DNA of 64,000 nucleotides from Breviolum minutum Mf 1.05b.01 (GCA_000507305.1 DF239089.1:408100-472099), one strand, 5' to 3'; shown: positions 22,502 through 33,315, counted from the stretch's first letter. The notes: generated from the letters alone by a model not told the origin. Made by a program: numbers and translations.

Positions 22502-23188
22502 ACACTTCGGGATCTCAGCAGCTGGAGGAAAGCCTTCATAGCATCATCTTTCATAGGTTTCATAGGGTTTGGCTGTCGGGATCGAGTTTCTCACGGGCAA
22601 GCACAAAAGGTGTATAGTTTTGCAGGGCTTTGCGGTGGTGGTAGGAAAATAGGAAAGATGGATGATATCTTCATCTTCATGATATGTTCTTCGTAGATTT
22701 TTTGCAATTTATACATCACTATTGTTGCATGAAGAGGCAAGGAGAGTCATTTTGTTTTAAAGAGATTAGGTCACTTTGATATCTTAGGATAGTTGGATAA
22801 ATTGAAAGTCAAATGTGATTTGATGTTTAAATTTTGTGTTGGTACTTTTGTGTGAACAAACAAAGTACTACATTTAAAAATGACTGGATTTTTCTCTCAA
22901 ATTCAATACATCCTAAAGGTTTTTCAAGTTTACCTTTCTTAATGTGTTTTGATCAGAGGTTAGTGCAAGATTTCTCATTTGCCGGGATGATTTATACGAA
23001 GCACCATCAAAATTGAGATCATGTGTGTTGATGAAGTAAGGATAGTAAGAAATCACCTACCTAATACTTGTATGACATATTATAGTTGTATTTTTGGGTT
23101 GCAGTAAGGCTTTTGTCTACCTGAGCCTACATTTTGCGCGTGTTTTGACAATGTAGATATTTTTTGTATGTGTGATATAATTATGTAT

Positions 23189-23277
23189 CACATCCCTGGC
23201 ACATGCCCCAGACCCTTAACAATCTGTTCATGAAGTAATTCCTTTCATATTTGGATTTTTGGGGTATGTTCCATGAA
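23189..23277. repeat. palindromic element, family M, copy 2
   Basis: CCTGGCACATGCCCCAGACC at the left and GGGGTATGTTCCATG at the right, with GAAGTAATTCCTTTCA at the centre. Confidence 0.65.
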
Positions 23278-23371
23278 ATCTGTTGGGCTTGTTTGCAACC
23301 ATATACCCTCCCTGAAACTTACAGCTTGCCTTTGAAACTTGGGAGTGTTTTTTTTTACAAATCACCCAAGC

Positions 23372-23497
23372 AATACCCCTGGGCTTCCACCACCATTAAA
23401 ATAATGGTTGACCCAATATTTGATGATTAAAACTCTTAGGTAAGCAATGGTGGCTATATTAACATCCACTGTTTTAATGGTGGTTGGAATCCCAGGG
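23372..23497. repeat. palindromic element, family Q, copy 1
   Basis: CCCCTGGGCTTCCACCACCA at the left and TGGTGGTTGGAATCCCAGGG at the right, with TTAAAATAATGG inner pairing. A half copy is at 45845-45945. Confidence 0.7.
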
Positions 23498-23602
23498 ATA
23501 CTGTATCAGGCGCTGAGATGCTGGGGAATGTTGCACATCCACCTGGTTGGTGTCAGTCCACGTCCAACGTCCAGCTGGTTTGGGTTGTGTTTTTCTCCGT
23601 AG

Positions 23603-23670
23603 GTATCAGCGAGGATGAAGCAACACTGCTGTTACGTCACTGCGCCTACGATGTGGCGGTTTTTAACGAG
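23603..23670 (+). CDS. ARI-like: Ariadne RBR exon 2 (UBA-like domain)
   Basis: Acceptor TCCGTAG, donor AACGAG^GCAGCT (GC type). The joined frame reads T-GISEDEATLLLRHCAYDVAV-FNE. This matches the Ariadne UBA-like pattern, in which a LL-R-H helix precedes a W/Y-D-V helix. 22 full codons; phase 2 in, phase 0 out. Confidence 0.88.
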
Positions 23671-23970
23671 GCAGCTGGGGGGCTGTTTTTCTACAAATTG
23701 ACGACGCAACATGGCATATATTGCTACTCGTACTATACAAGGGGGTCATGATAGATTTTCCATATTGAGGGTCATCAAGATTACTGCAAAGCAATGTATG
23801 GTATATTAGGCTCCACAAGGGGTCATCCTTCATGTTCCATTGTTTGGTAAGTTGGTGTCATCTAATGACCCCTGTACATCCCCAATGCTACCACAGCCAG
23901 GGGTCGAAAAAGATTATGTAAATACGCTCACTATCCGACCCACTGATGATTGGCCTTCCAAGTCAGATTG

Positions 23971-24086
23971 CCCTAAGGCTCCATGGGATGTCATGGGGTG
24001 TCAAAAAGGACCTGTTTGAAGGCCCTTTTCGGGGTGTCATTAGGAGGGTCTGGTGTTTCCATAGGAGGGGGTCAGGAGCCTTAGGG
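23971..24086. mobile_element. palindromic element, family G, copy 2
   Basis: CCCTAAGGCTCCATGGGATG / GTCAGGAGCCTTAGGG. In intron 2 of the Ariadne gene. Confidence 0.8.
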
Positions 24087-24660
24087 TGAATAGTTTAGTC
24101 AGAAGACGTCGGGTCCCAGTTGGTGAACAATATCTTGCTGGATGCTCCCATCTCAACTTAGTGAGTGAGACGTGTTTACGATTCTCATTCATTGGCGGTT
24201 CCAAGTGTGTAAACGTACATCCAAGCATTCCTAAGAAGATGTTTGGACCCTAGGCAAAAAAGTTTGAAATATGGAAGCATTTGGATGTCTAGGGCTATTA
24301 GGGCTAACAACGAGGAATGATCAAATCCTGTTTGGCTAGGAGTTCTTGTAAAGCTATTCAACATTGCCAAAAGCACTTTTTGTTTAATACCCCGTTGAAT
24401 TCCCTATTGTTTGTCAATCAATACACCGAAATTGTTGACCTTTTCTTGTACCTACTAAAGAGAGGGTCCCCTTTGATATAGGAATTTTAATCAACATGGG
24501 CCGTTTCGGCGCTCGTGAAAAAATACCTGAAATTCATGAGTTTCCATGTCGAACACGATGTTTGCTCGAGGGTTGGAGGCTGAGAGAATCTGTGTGATGT
24601 TTGTTGAATCTTCGAGTTTGCAGATGAAACTTCACTAGGCCAAAGCCATGAACAAAAAGA

Positions 24661-24764
24661 TGGATGTTTCCAAAAATAGGGGTACCCCAAAATGGATGGT
24701 TTATAATCGAAAACCCTATTAGAATGGATGATTTGGGGGTACCCCTATTTTTGGAAACACCCAT
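24661..24764. mobile_element. MITE family B, copy 2
   Basis: TGGATGTTTCCAAAAATAGG / CCTATTTTTGGAAACACCCA with GGGTACCCC on both arms. Nearly perfect hairpin in intron 2. Confidence 0.9.
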
Positions 24765-25423
24765 ATGTTGACCAGGATCTGAACCAATTGTGACCGGAAA
24801 CTTGGGGTGTTTTTTGAAAGACGTGACCTTAAAATCAGGAGGTGGTCAGACTCAAGGTCACGTGACCTTCATTTAAGATCAAAAGGTCAGACAAGAGTCG
24901 CTGGGATAAGTTGATTTTGTGGGATTTTCAATGTTTGCCTACGAGGAGATTCAAAGTTTCCACTTTTTTTGGATGGTGAAAACGTGACAACGATCGGGAA
25001 TAAAAAGCTCACGGTTTGAATCAGATTGGTATTTTTTCTTAAAAAGGTGCATTTTCAAGTTCCCATCCAATCACTTGTAATCTTTTTTTCACAAATCATC
25101 CAAGTGGTGGTGGGGTTGCCTTTGATTTCATATCACCGCTGTCGCTTTTATTTCATCACGTTGATTGTTGAAGTCCAATTATATTGAATTTGTTTTGTTC
25201 ATAGGTGATCTTGTTGTTCCTTTATACCATGATAAATCATCACTATGAATCTATTACCATTTGATTCGGAATATGTTTGAAACTTTTTCCAGTTATGTAG
25301 AAGCAAATCTACATTCTGGTGTGAAAGTAGATGGCGCAACTGCCAAAAAAGCTGGCGATTTGTTTGGGGAGCCATTAAAACACCAAAAAACCGTACATGA
25401 GAGTTGCACGCCATCTACTTTCC

Positions 25424-25549
25424 GCTTGGATGTCCCCGGAAGTTAGTAACTGGTTAGTAAGTGGGTAGTTATAACCCTAATATATCCCAGTTGTAAGTAG
25501 GTTTTCACCCATTCACTAACCATTTAGTAACTTCCAGGGACATCCAAGC
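25424..25549. mobile_element. MITE family C, copy 8 (GGATGTCC subtype)
   Basis: CTTGGATGTCCCCGGAAGTT / AACTTCCAGGGACATCCAAG, same subtype as the copy at 46435. Confidence 0.85.
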
Positions 25550-25595
25550 AGGTCATGTAAGGTCTTGTTGCTCAATGGTCCTTTTGTTTTCAGAG

Positions 25596-25664
25596 GCTTT
25601 CTTTGAAGATGGAGATGCCTTACGTGCTCGCGTAGGAGTGGCTGAGGAGGAGCGACGTTCCGGG
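25596..25664 (+). CDS. ARI-like: Ariadne RBR exon 3 (after UBA-like domain)
   Basis: Acceptor TTTCAGAG, likely donor GGG^GTCATG. Reads AFFEDGDALRARVGVAEEER then RSG, continuing FNE from exon 2. The F-F/W-x-D/E-x-x-x-x-R-x-x-V-G word is the usual Ariadne continuation after the UBA-like segment. 23 codons, phase 0 to phase 0. Confidence 0.87.
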
Positions 25665-25707
25665 GTCATGTTGGAAAGTCCTGGTTGGAAAGACCATCAA
25701 TTCATTA

Positions 25708-25800
25708 CCTATAGCATCCACGTTTTGGGGTATATTTATCTACATTTGGTTGGATATAATGGCAAATGTAGGTGAATATACCATACATGGATGGTATGGG
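25708..25800. mobile_element. MITE family F, copy 6
   Basis: CCTATAGCATCCACG / CATACATGGATGGTATGGG with CTACATTTGG / AATGTAGGTG inner arms. The left arm has drifted. Confidence 0.75.
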
Positions 25801-26334
25801 TTATAAATGCAAGGGTCTTTCTTAAAATATCCGAAAAGACCATTATTCTGGATTTCTTTTTCGGAACCCTTAGACTCATTGTACCCTCCTATGGAAGGTT
25901 TGACTCTGTATTAGCAGTGTTCTGGGATCTCCAAACCACCTGGACCTGTTTTGAGATCCCATGATTTTTAGAGACGGATTTATAATCAGCAATTCCAGGG
26001 GGGATGTGTATTTTTGTGGTCTTTGACTTACAGGCTATACACAGTTTCTTCCCATTTGGGAAACAAAGAGACAAACAGAATTGAACATCTACGCCCTTTT
26101 CAAGTAGAATTTCATCTAACAAAAGTGATGGAGGATTTGTTTCCATATTTCCCTATGTTTGCTATTATGGGACTGGATATATATATATATATCATCTGGG
26201 CAAACTATAACGGCCAAAGCCTCGCTTCGTCGATGCATGGCATTCCGTGTGATCAAATTTCATCGGTGATGTCACGACTGGCGAACTACACCTGGCAACT
26301 ACCCAACTGACTATCCCCCAGAGTCCATCGTATA

Positions 26335-26443
26335 GACACCCCCGAAAACTAACATGACAACGGAAAAAAACACCATTTGAAGATGTATTTCCTTTTGAAC
26401 ATGGGGATTATCCCATTGCCATGTTAGTTTTTCGGGGGGGTGT
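26335..26443. mobile_element. palindromic element, family D, copy 1
   Basis: ACACCCCCGAAAACTAACAT / CCATGTTAGTTTTTCGGGGG. The right tip runs into the sequence gap. Confidence 0.8.
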
Positions 26444-26445
26444 AC

Positions 26446-26525
26446 NNNNNNNNNNNNNNNNNNNNNNNNNNNNNNNNNNNNNNNNNNNNNNNNNNNNNNN
26501 NNNNNNNNNNNNNNNNNNNNNNNNN
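26446..26525. other. assembly gap, 80 N
   Basis: A run of exactly 80 undetermined bases directly after the right end of a family-D foldback, inside intron 3 of the Ariadne gene. A strong hairpin at the edge is a likely cause of the assembly break. Confidence 0.99.
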
Positions 26526-26534
26526 TCAATGGAG

Positions 26535-26668
26535 TTTCCTGGTTCCCTTAATAGGTGGTAGGTACCATATAATCCCCCAATTGGCAGTATATACCACTTA
26601 TATACCACTTATATATTGCCTATTGGGTGATTATATATCACCTACCACCTATTAAGGGAACCAGAAAC
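26535..26668. repeat. palindromic element, family P (single copy)
   Basis: TTTCCTGGTTCCCTTAATAG then GTGGTAGGT at the left, with ACCTACCACCTATTAAGGGA then ACCAGAAA at the right. About 28 bp of near-perfect inverted repeat around tandem TATATACCACT units. Confidence 0.8.
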
Positions 26669-26969
26669 AGCTATTGATAAATGTTTGGTCCAATACAGCA
26701 GCCATAGGTGACCAAATGTTCTGTTAGACAGTGTTGTCCAGGAGTTTGTTTTGTGTTTTTCGATTTCAGGAGGGTTCACCGGTTTACCGGATGATGGTCA
26801 TGGCGGTTAGAGCTTATATAATATATTTCTATTATAACTATAGGTCTTTTTTTTCCACACACCCAAGCCATGAATAAAATGACGCAAACCGCAAAAAAGA
26901 CTGCAGAAAAACCATTCCCCGCCATTCCCTAAAACAAAATCATCATGAGAGCCCTTCATTTCCTGCCAG

Positions 26970-27053
26970 GATGTGCAGATGTCCAGCGAGGACACTCCTC
27001 CTTTGTGCAGCATTTGCTTCTCTCACCCTGGCGAAAGTGTAATGCCTTGCAAG
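26970..27053 (+). CDS. ARI-like: Ariadne RBR exon 4 (RING1, first Cys pair)
   Basis: Acceptor CCTGCCAG. Reads DVQMSSEDTPPLCSICFSHP then GESVMPCK, giving the C-x2-C that opens RING1 and the next Cys. A GC donor AAG^GCACGT gives phase 0. An earlier GC donor, CCTT^GCAAGG at 27048, is also possible and would allow a Cys-Gly-His microexon (see findings). The downstream end is therefore uncertain. Confidence 0.8.
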
Positions 27054-27097
27054 GCACGTAAATTCCATGTGTTCGAAATCGACAGTGACTCAGTGAT

Positions 27098-27137
<40 letters not shown>

Positions 27138-27190
27138 GGTGCTGGTGCTGGTCCTGGTGCTGGTACTGCTGCTGGCGGCGGTGCTGTTGG
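27098..27190. repeat. (TTG)n microsatellite grading into GGTGCT units
   Basis: About 13 TTG units followed by GGTGCTGGTGCTGGTCCTGG-type units, starting about 45 bp after exon 4 of the Ariadne gene. Confidence 0.95.
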
Positions 27191-27800
27191 TGCTGTGGTA
27201 GTTTTTCACCAGAACTGATTGCCTGAGGTGCTGAAAGATTTATTATTGTTAAGGTCTCATGATATCAGTTTGGCCATGTTCAATGATTTCTTTTATTTGT
27301 TTTCCACATGAGTTTTGACATTGTACCATGGTATTTCCAGATATTTGTAGAATATATGTATACGTGACTGTATGTTGTTACGTTGTTCCTTTTTCCAAAC
27401 ATTCAAATTAGAGTCGCAAGAATCTCCATTTGTTTTGCTGGGCTCGCCCATCTACAGCTGGAAATCCATTTGATAAGTTGAGTCGAAGTTCATTCTCCAA
27501 ATTCACCTTCGAAGATAGGAACAAAGGCGGCCACCCCCAGTTGACAAGGGTCTTGAAACTCTACATAAAGGCTACCATTCCCTCAGAGTGTTCCTGAAAT
27601 TCCGCTGGTGGGTGTTCAGACAAGGATCCTGGCACTAGGCCTAGAATCCTAATTCTGATGAAAATTGGAACCCCCCAACATAATATCACCAATTCATATT
27701 CCAACTAGGAAAGGGGCCCGGAAATGATTTGGATTCGTGACTCGAATATCTTCAACTCTGACATCTTGAAATTATGTCCAAAAACAAAACCTCTGCCATT

Positions 27801-27892
27801 CCCATACCATCCATGTATGGTATATATACCTACATTTGGTTGATTTTTATGGTAAATGTAGGTAAATATACCAATCCCATGGATGCTATGGG
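27801..27892. mobile_element. MITE family F, copy 7
   Basis: CCCATACCATCCATGTATGG / CCAATCCCATGGATGCTATGGG with TACCTACATT / AATGTAGGTA arms. It ends about 40 bp before exon 5. Confidence 0.85.
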
Positions 27893-27935
27893 ATTGGGAC
27901 CATGGGCACAAAAAGTCCCCCTTCATGTCAGAGAG

Positions 27936-27996
27936 GCTCCTGAAGTCTTTTGTCGCGAATGTTGGCGTCAATACTTGGAACAAGCAGTTCAAGAGG
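27936..27996 (+). CDS. ARI-like: Ariadne RBR exon 5 (RING1, middle)
   Basis: Reads APEVFCRECWRQYLEQAVQE then the first base of Gly. The FCRECW word and following helix are the RING1 signature. GC donor AGAGG^GCAGAG; codon split G|GA into exon 6. The acceptor could be any of several AGs between 27931 and 27935. The His expected before F-C is not in this exon as drawn. Confidence 0.82.
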
Positions 27997-28255
27997 GCAG
28001 AGGCACCTTTTTGGGTTGACAGATTTGCCAGTTTTTTGGTGCCCAGATTTGAAATTGGACTTTGCTACATGTTGAATTGATGAGAAAATCCAATCAACAC
28101 ATGCTGGCCTATGTTGTCTTTGATGTTTGTTTTGGACACGGAGACCATGGGTTTTTGAATTGAATCTACGTCAGGGTTAGTATGTTTCTTCCTGAAACTA
28201 ACAGTTTGCACCTGAAACAATTCGGCGGCCACCCCAAAAAGTTAATTTCATCATC

Positions 28256-28350
28256 TAGGTGGTGGTTTTAAACATTTTTTATTTTCACCACTATTTGGGG
28301 AAGATTTCCCATTTGACTGATATTTTTCAGATGGGTTGAAACCACCAACC
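28256..28350. mobile_element. palindromic element, family I, copy 6
   Basis: CTAGGTGGTGGTTTTAAACA / GGGTTGAAACCACCAACC, interior TTTTCACCACTATTTGGGGA. Confidence 0.75.
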
Positions 28351-28508
28351 CATCAATGTTGAGGGATGCTATACAGCTACTAGCTCTTAGTCTCAGGCTT
28401 CAACTACATGATCCAACTGGAGACCGGGTGAGGGAGGGATGGTGGCACCAATCTCAAGCATCCTAAGTTCCATGAAAAACGTCTTCCTTTTTGAAAATCA
28501 AAGCAAAC

Positions 28509-28612
28509 TTGGTGTTTCCAAAAATATGGGTACCCCGAAATGGATGATTTACAATGGAAAACCCTATTAAAATGGATGATTTGGGGGTATCACTATTTTT
28601 TGGAAACATCCA
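28509..28612. mobile_element. MITE family B, copy 3
   Basis: TTGGTGTTTCCAAAAATATG / CTATTTTTTGGAAACATCCAA, with GGGTACCCC / GGGGGTATC arms. Confidence 0.85.
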
Positions 28613-29326
28613 ACTGGAAGAGTGACCGCAAATTTGGTGGTCTACTGGCTATCAATGGTTAACATATCAATGTGTTCATTAGTCCATTGTTTGAACTTGT
28701 CATGTCAGTGCATTTGTGCACTGTGTTGCCGCTATCATTTCTTCATAAATGCGGATTATGACTTGTAGATTATACACAACAGCCCGTTAGGAAATGAATA
28801 TAATGGAAATGGCAAAGTCTCTTATTTGTACATGCCAAAGCTAGAATATGCTACGACTTTGTTCTAGATTTATTGCTGTACTCTTTATCCTCAAATAAAC
28901 CCGCAAAACTCCACAGAATACTCCACTCCCAGTCTTTTCTTCAGGTTTGATCTTTCAAAACCCTCCATTTTAGCCATTGTCTCACTTGTCACTGCCCCAG
29001 TCCTGCAACGAAAAACATGATGAGTTTGGTTGACGCCTTTCCGACAAAATTTCCAGCCCTGGAATTCGATGAGTTTCTTCATGATACAACAGCTGAACCT
29101 GGGAAAACACCAGCAAATCACTGATAAAGATAAATCGGGGAAATCTTCAAACAGACCAAACAAAAAGGGTAAAACTTCCAAATTAAAACCAAACGGTTAA
29201 AAGGGTTCTCATATATGGAAACACGTTTTTTTGTTGGTTTAATGTAATTGTTTACCGGTTTCGAAAACCTACCATTTTTCTCCCTTATGTTTGGTGTTTC
29301 CCATAGGATCCATGGGACTGTTCTTT
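28613..29326. other. intronic stretch, nothing assigned
   Basis: Within intron 5 of the Ariadne gene. A half family-F arm (CCCATAGGATCCATGGGACT) occurs near 29300 without its partner. Confidence 0.4.
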
Positions 29327-29740
29327 TTTCAAATGATGCAGCCGAGACAAGGATCGGCTCCCATGCAAAGAGACCGCTTCTTTTTGGAGCCTTACCCAGC
29401 ATCATTGCTAACAGAGGGCGTTTGGAAGCTGGACGATCTGACAGCATCCGCAGATCAGGAGAGAGCTTTCTCAGCAATGCGTTGGCCACCAGGATTAGGG
29501 ATTCCTGTCAGTTGGAATTTGTGGAAGCTATGGTGGATCGTGCGAACCGAAGATGGGATTAAATCTTTGGCTATGAGGAGCAATGCTGCGAACCTGCATG
29601 AGGAAATGTCCGGGACAACAACAAACGACTCCGATGTATGCCGGCGCTTAAGCCCGACGGGTGCGCACATGCATGGGTCGGAGAAGATATTTGCAAGCGC
29701 TTCTGAGGTCATTGCTTTCAGTTCAGTGGTATATTTACCT
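29327..29740 (+). pseudogene. coding-like ORF inside an Ariadne intron, unassigned
   Basis: GC-rich and open on the plus strand for about 150 codons in one frame (words MQPRQGSAPMQRDRFFLEPY, SASEVIAFSSV) and over 85 codons in a second frame. No motif is recognised and neither frame can be part of RBR. It sits between a broken family-F arm and a full family-F element. A captured or retroposed gene fragment is the best guess. Confidence 0.25.
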
Positions 29741-29819
29741 ACATGAAAATCTTAAAAATCAACCAAATCCATGTAGGATCATGTAGGTAAATATATCATT
29801 TCTCATGGGATGGTATGGG
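29741..29819. repeat. MITE family F, copy 8
   Basis: The whole copy begins near 29727: GGTATATTTACCTACATG / CATGTAGGTAAATATATCAT, outer arm GGATGGTATGGG. The left tip is degraded. Confidence 0.7.
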
Positions 29820-29876
29820 TTTTCTATGTAAGCAACCAGCGTTCCAACCAACCACTTGGAGCGCGAGCTGCGCCAG

Positions 29877-29955
29877 GATGTTTGGACTTGAGCTGTCCTG
29901 CGCCGAGCTGCAAGGACACGACTGGCTACGGGAGTACGGATGTGTCGTGTGGGAA
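29877..29955 (+). CDS. ARI-like: Ariadne RBR exon 6 (RING1, last Cys pair)
   Basis: Acceptor GCGCCAG, donor GGGAA^GTCGCAG. Joined with exon 5 it reads QEGCLDLSCPAPSCKDTTGY then GSTDVSCG and the first two bases of Lys. G-C-L-x-L-x-C-P-x-P-S-C is the characteristic end of Ariadne RING1. 25 full codons. Confidence 0.88.
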
Positions 29956-29995
29956 GTCGCAGAAGATTCCTGGATGGATATCACTGCTTGGTAAA

Positions 29996-30929
29996 TGGAT
30001 GTTTATTTTTTATTTATTTATTTATATATATATATATATTTTTGTATATGTAAGGTATATTGGTTTTTTTTCACCCGCTTTAGGGTTTTTGGTTATGTAT
30101 ATTGGGCTTTTGTTTGTTTTTTTTCGCCCACTTATGGTTTTTGTTATGTATATTGGGTATATTCTGTATATTGGGTAATGGAATCACTACTTCTAAATAG
30201 GGTATATTATATATGTGTATTGGGGTCATAACCCACTGACCCGTTGAGAGTGGTTGGAAAAGGTGGCTTTTTGGTGATGTTTTGGTGGTGACTGGGATGT
30301 GGCTTGGTGTTTTCCCCTGCTTCCTTGTTTGCCAGCTTCCGTTGATGGTCCCCCCAGCACTGAAGTTGCATTGTTTCATAGCATTTTCAAAAATTGTCTC
30401 TGAGTGATTGATTTGTTTTCAGTAAATAGTAGGTAAATACACCATGATTTACACCACCAACCCCTATCGGGAGTGTCTGAAAATTTCAATGACTTTTTAA
30501 GATTTTTTAAGGCTCCTGAGATTTCCGCTTTGCACCAGGAATTGGTACGACCTTCACTGTTTGCCTCGCTGTTGCGCCTCGGGCCTACCATGGGAACCCA
30601 CGTGACAACCGACTCATTTTTAGGGGTTACTTATTAAACCCATATATTTGAGGGTTTAAAAACCTGGAACCTTTTTGGGGGTCCAAAGGTATGGTCTTTT
30701 TTTGCTTACATTTGGGTAGTTTAGGGGGAAATCTAGGCAAATACACCAAACAAATTACCATACCATACATTCCTTCCTGCTGGGGGTCGTTGTTTGTTTT
30801 TTCTGTGGCACAAAACCGACCAACAGAGCTGCGGCATGTTTGAAAGTAATGACATCCCAAAGGGCCCGCCTGTTCGAAAATATTGACAACCAAAGAACCT
30901 TCACAGCTGTGTCTATTTGGTGAAAGTCA
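29996..30929. other. intronic stretch, nothing firm
   Basis: AT-run at 30022-30040. A plus frame near 30510 reads APEISALHQELVRPSLFASL but has no clear splice partners. Confidence 0.3.
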
Positions 30930-31036
30930 TATACTCCCAAAAACTAACATGGCATTTGCCAGCCGGCCTTCCCAAAAGGAAACTCATCTTCCAATCCTTG
31001 TGTCTCAGGTGCTATATATGTTGGTTTTCGGAGGTA
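30930..31036. repeat. palindromic element, family D, copy 2 (diverged)
   Basis: TACTCCCAAAAACTAACATG / ATGTTGGTTTTCGGAGGTA. Drifted arms. Confidence 0.6.
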
Positions 31037-31394
31037 GACCTTAGAACGGTATAACTGTTTTAGAATGAAACAACACACCATTTGAGCAATGAAAAAGAAA
31101 CCTGGTTGATTGGCGTATATAGGGGGATTATACTACTTATAGCTATAAGGATAATAAACCATCATAAGCATCCCTACTAAAGAACCAGTATAACAGAATG
31201 TCATTTGTGGGTTTTTATCGCTGCTCATTTGGCCATTGAAGGAGCAAATTAAGACATTGGAGCTTTTTTGAGGTCTTGCTTGAGAAAGGGAGCGATACAT
31301 ATAGGAGCCTTTTTATTCGAATCCCTGGGCAGCGATACATACTGGGCAGAATGGGTATATAGCTAACTTCTCAACTTTGGTTGTAGATCTCAAC

Positions 31395-31509
31395 TACTGG
31401 GTGGGTGGCAACTCAAACATTTGTTAATTTTCACCCCGAACCCTGGGGAAATGATGCAATTTGACGTGCATATTTTTTCAGATGGGTTGGTTCAACCACC
31501 AACCAGACT
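31395..31509. mobile_element. palindromic element, family I, copy 7
   Basis: CTGGGTGGGTGGCAACTCAA / GGTTGGTTCAACCACCAACCAG, interior TTTTCACCCC and CAATTTGACGTGCATA. Confidence 0.7.
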
Positions 31510-31947
31510 AGCATTTCTTTAAGAAGGATCTTAGAATGAGCCTTTCTTGTATTGAAGTGTTCAGTGAAACTTGTGGTTATGCATGATTGTTTTCCTATGA
31601 TTTCTGATGGTTGTTAATGTCTTTGAATTTTCAGCAAATGCATACTCTGTGTCTTGTGGGCTCGCTCATATGTATGTTAAGCATTATTTTGTTGTTGTGT
31701 TTCTTTCCCACTTACTTGCCACCTTTTCATTTGCTTTCCCGGCAAATCCATCCATTTTTCCCCTGAAATTTACCTTGTAATTATAACCCCAAATCTCCAA
31801 GTTTTAAATTATAACCTTTTCCAAGGCCCACCATGGTATGCTGAAAATTCTTTGGAGATGTAATTAGTGTCTTATTTTGTTTTGTCATTAAAACCCATGG
31901 AACATGGAACCAACAAGTAGACCGCCTGCGCAAAAAGATACATATTC

Positions 31948-32057
31948 CAGGTCATTCAAAGTGACCTTTTCATCCCCGATCGTTGGAGGTCACTTAACCC
32001 CTTGAAAGGGTTACGTTTTCACCATCCCTTAAAAGGTCACGGCTTGAATCACCAGGT
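31948..32057. mobile_element. introner-like palindromic element, family L, copy 2
   Basis: CCAGGTCATTCAAAGTGACC at the left and GGTCACGGCTTGAATCACCAG at the right, the same splice-like margins as the copy at 9371. It lies inside intron 6 of the Ariadne gene, ending 43 bp before exon 7, so here it is not itself a whole intron of that gene. Upstream and downstream frames would also join open across it. Confidence 0.65.
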
Positions 32058-32100
32058 TCTCTCGGACTCGTCGTTATTCGTTGAGTCGTTTCTCAATGAG

Positions 32101-32155
32101 GCCTAAGTCGCTCCTTGAAAGATACCAGCGCTTTCTGACTGAAAGCCTCGTGGAT
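32101..32155 (+). CDS. ARI-like: Ariadne RBR exon 7 (RING1-IBR linker)
   Basis: Acceptor CAATGAG, donor GTGGAT^GTCGGG. Reads K-PKSLLERYQRFLTESLVD, the helix x-Y-x-R-F-L-x-x-S-x-V-x-D that precedes the first IBR cysteines in Ariadne proteins. Phase 2 in, phase 0 out. Confidence 0.87.
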
Positions 32156-32224
32156 GTCGGGGCACCTCAGATTTTTGTTTGGAATCAAGTCAAGCGGTCG
32201 ATTCAGGATGTGGGAAAATATTTG

Positions 32225-32336
32225 CCCTAAGGATCTTGACCCCTCCTATGGAAACACCAGACCCTCCTAATGGCACCCCTGGGGCCTTAAAACAGGTGGT
32301 TTTGACATCCCATGACATCCCATGGAGCCTTAGGGT
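32225..32336. mobile_element. palindromic element, family G, copy 3 (reverse orientation)
   Basis: CCCTAAGGATCTTGACCCCT / CATGGAGCCTTAGGG, interior GGAAACACCAGACCCTCC and TTTTGACATCCC. Confidence 0.8.
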
Positions 32337-32715
32337 GAGTCAAATTAACGTGGTGGGAGAAATACGAAAGAAAAATATTCGAGTCGACTTCTGAGACAAA
32401 GATGTGTCTATATATATATATATAAATAATATAACCTATAGGATTTGTGAAAAAAATCCTGAAACTTCATCGATTCTGGGGAATATTTTGTTTTTTTCAG
32501 CGAAGCAAAGGTGTCAGGGAAGCTCCTAAGGGGCTTGGCAGCGTTGAAAGGATGATATATTTTTTGGGCATTGCATGTTGCACTCCCGAAAAAAACAAAA
32601 CGGTTGGACCCTTAAAGGATGATGATGAGATTTGGAAGTTGGGATTTTCCCGCTTTCAATTGTCAGGAATTGTTGGGTTTTTTTCATGGTAGAAAATTTA
32701 AAGGATGTTTTTTTT

Positions 32716-32812
32716 GATACGGAAATCCTGCACCAGATGAGGTTGGTAGTTTATCCCATTATTTAGAGGGTTTTATACATCCCAGGTGGTGCAGGATTTC
32801 TTCCATTGACGG
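32716..32812. mobile_element. MITE family A, copy 4
   Basis: GAAATCCTGCACCAGATGAG / GGTGCAGGATTTCTTCCATT, interior TGGTAGTTTATCCCATTAT as in copies 2 and 8. The left tip is diverged. Confidence 0.8.
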
Positions 32813-33315
32813 TATTACCGCTGGAATTCTTGGACCCCAAAGTGCCAAGTATAACCAATCGTAATCCAATCGTTACAGACTGGGAATTGTACGCACGCCT
32901 ATACTTCAGAATCCCTCTTTTCCACAACTGGGCTATGATGGGATGTGATGGGATAAATGCCTCTTTTTAAAGCCGCTCGGCTTTATCACGGCCCTTTGAC
33001 TTTCAGCCTTATAATTGGTTTTTGCTTTAGTGATTTCCTGTTTTACCTTATTTTAAGCTTTGGGATTGATCGACAAAATCGGATCCACCAAGGGTTGTTC
33101 ATTACTTCACCCAACTTATACAACCAAATGTGGCCATATTTTTGGTGGTATGAACATTTCCACTGCAAACCTTTGAAGTTGTAAGTTGTACCAGAAAAAC
33201 CTACCAGGGTTGCCGGCAACCCACCAAGACTTAATTCCGACAAGGATAGATGCTGGTGCCCAACCTGGTTCTCCTATAACTTCATGTTCCCCATGAATCC
33301 CCAAAGAAACTATAG

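Noticed and set aside
26973..27218. Poly-Cys and Gly/Ala-rich ORF after RING1 exon 4
   Set aside because: Read-through of exon 4 into the intronic (TTG)n tract; only the first 28 codons are exon.
27774..28019. ORFs with MYGIYTYIWLIF-like words at several sites
   Set aside because: Translations of family-F hairpins.
30022..30040. TA-dinucleotide runs (also at 32407, 42515, 62331) as promoters or origins
   Set aside because: Simple repeats without any linked start site or structure.
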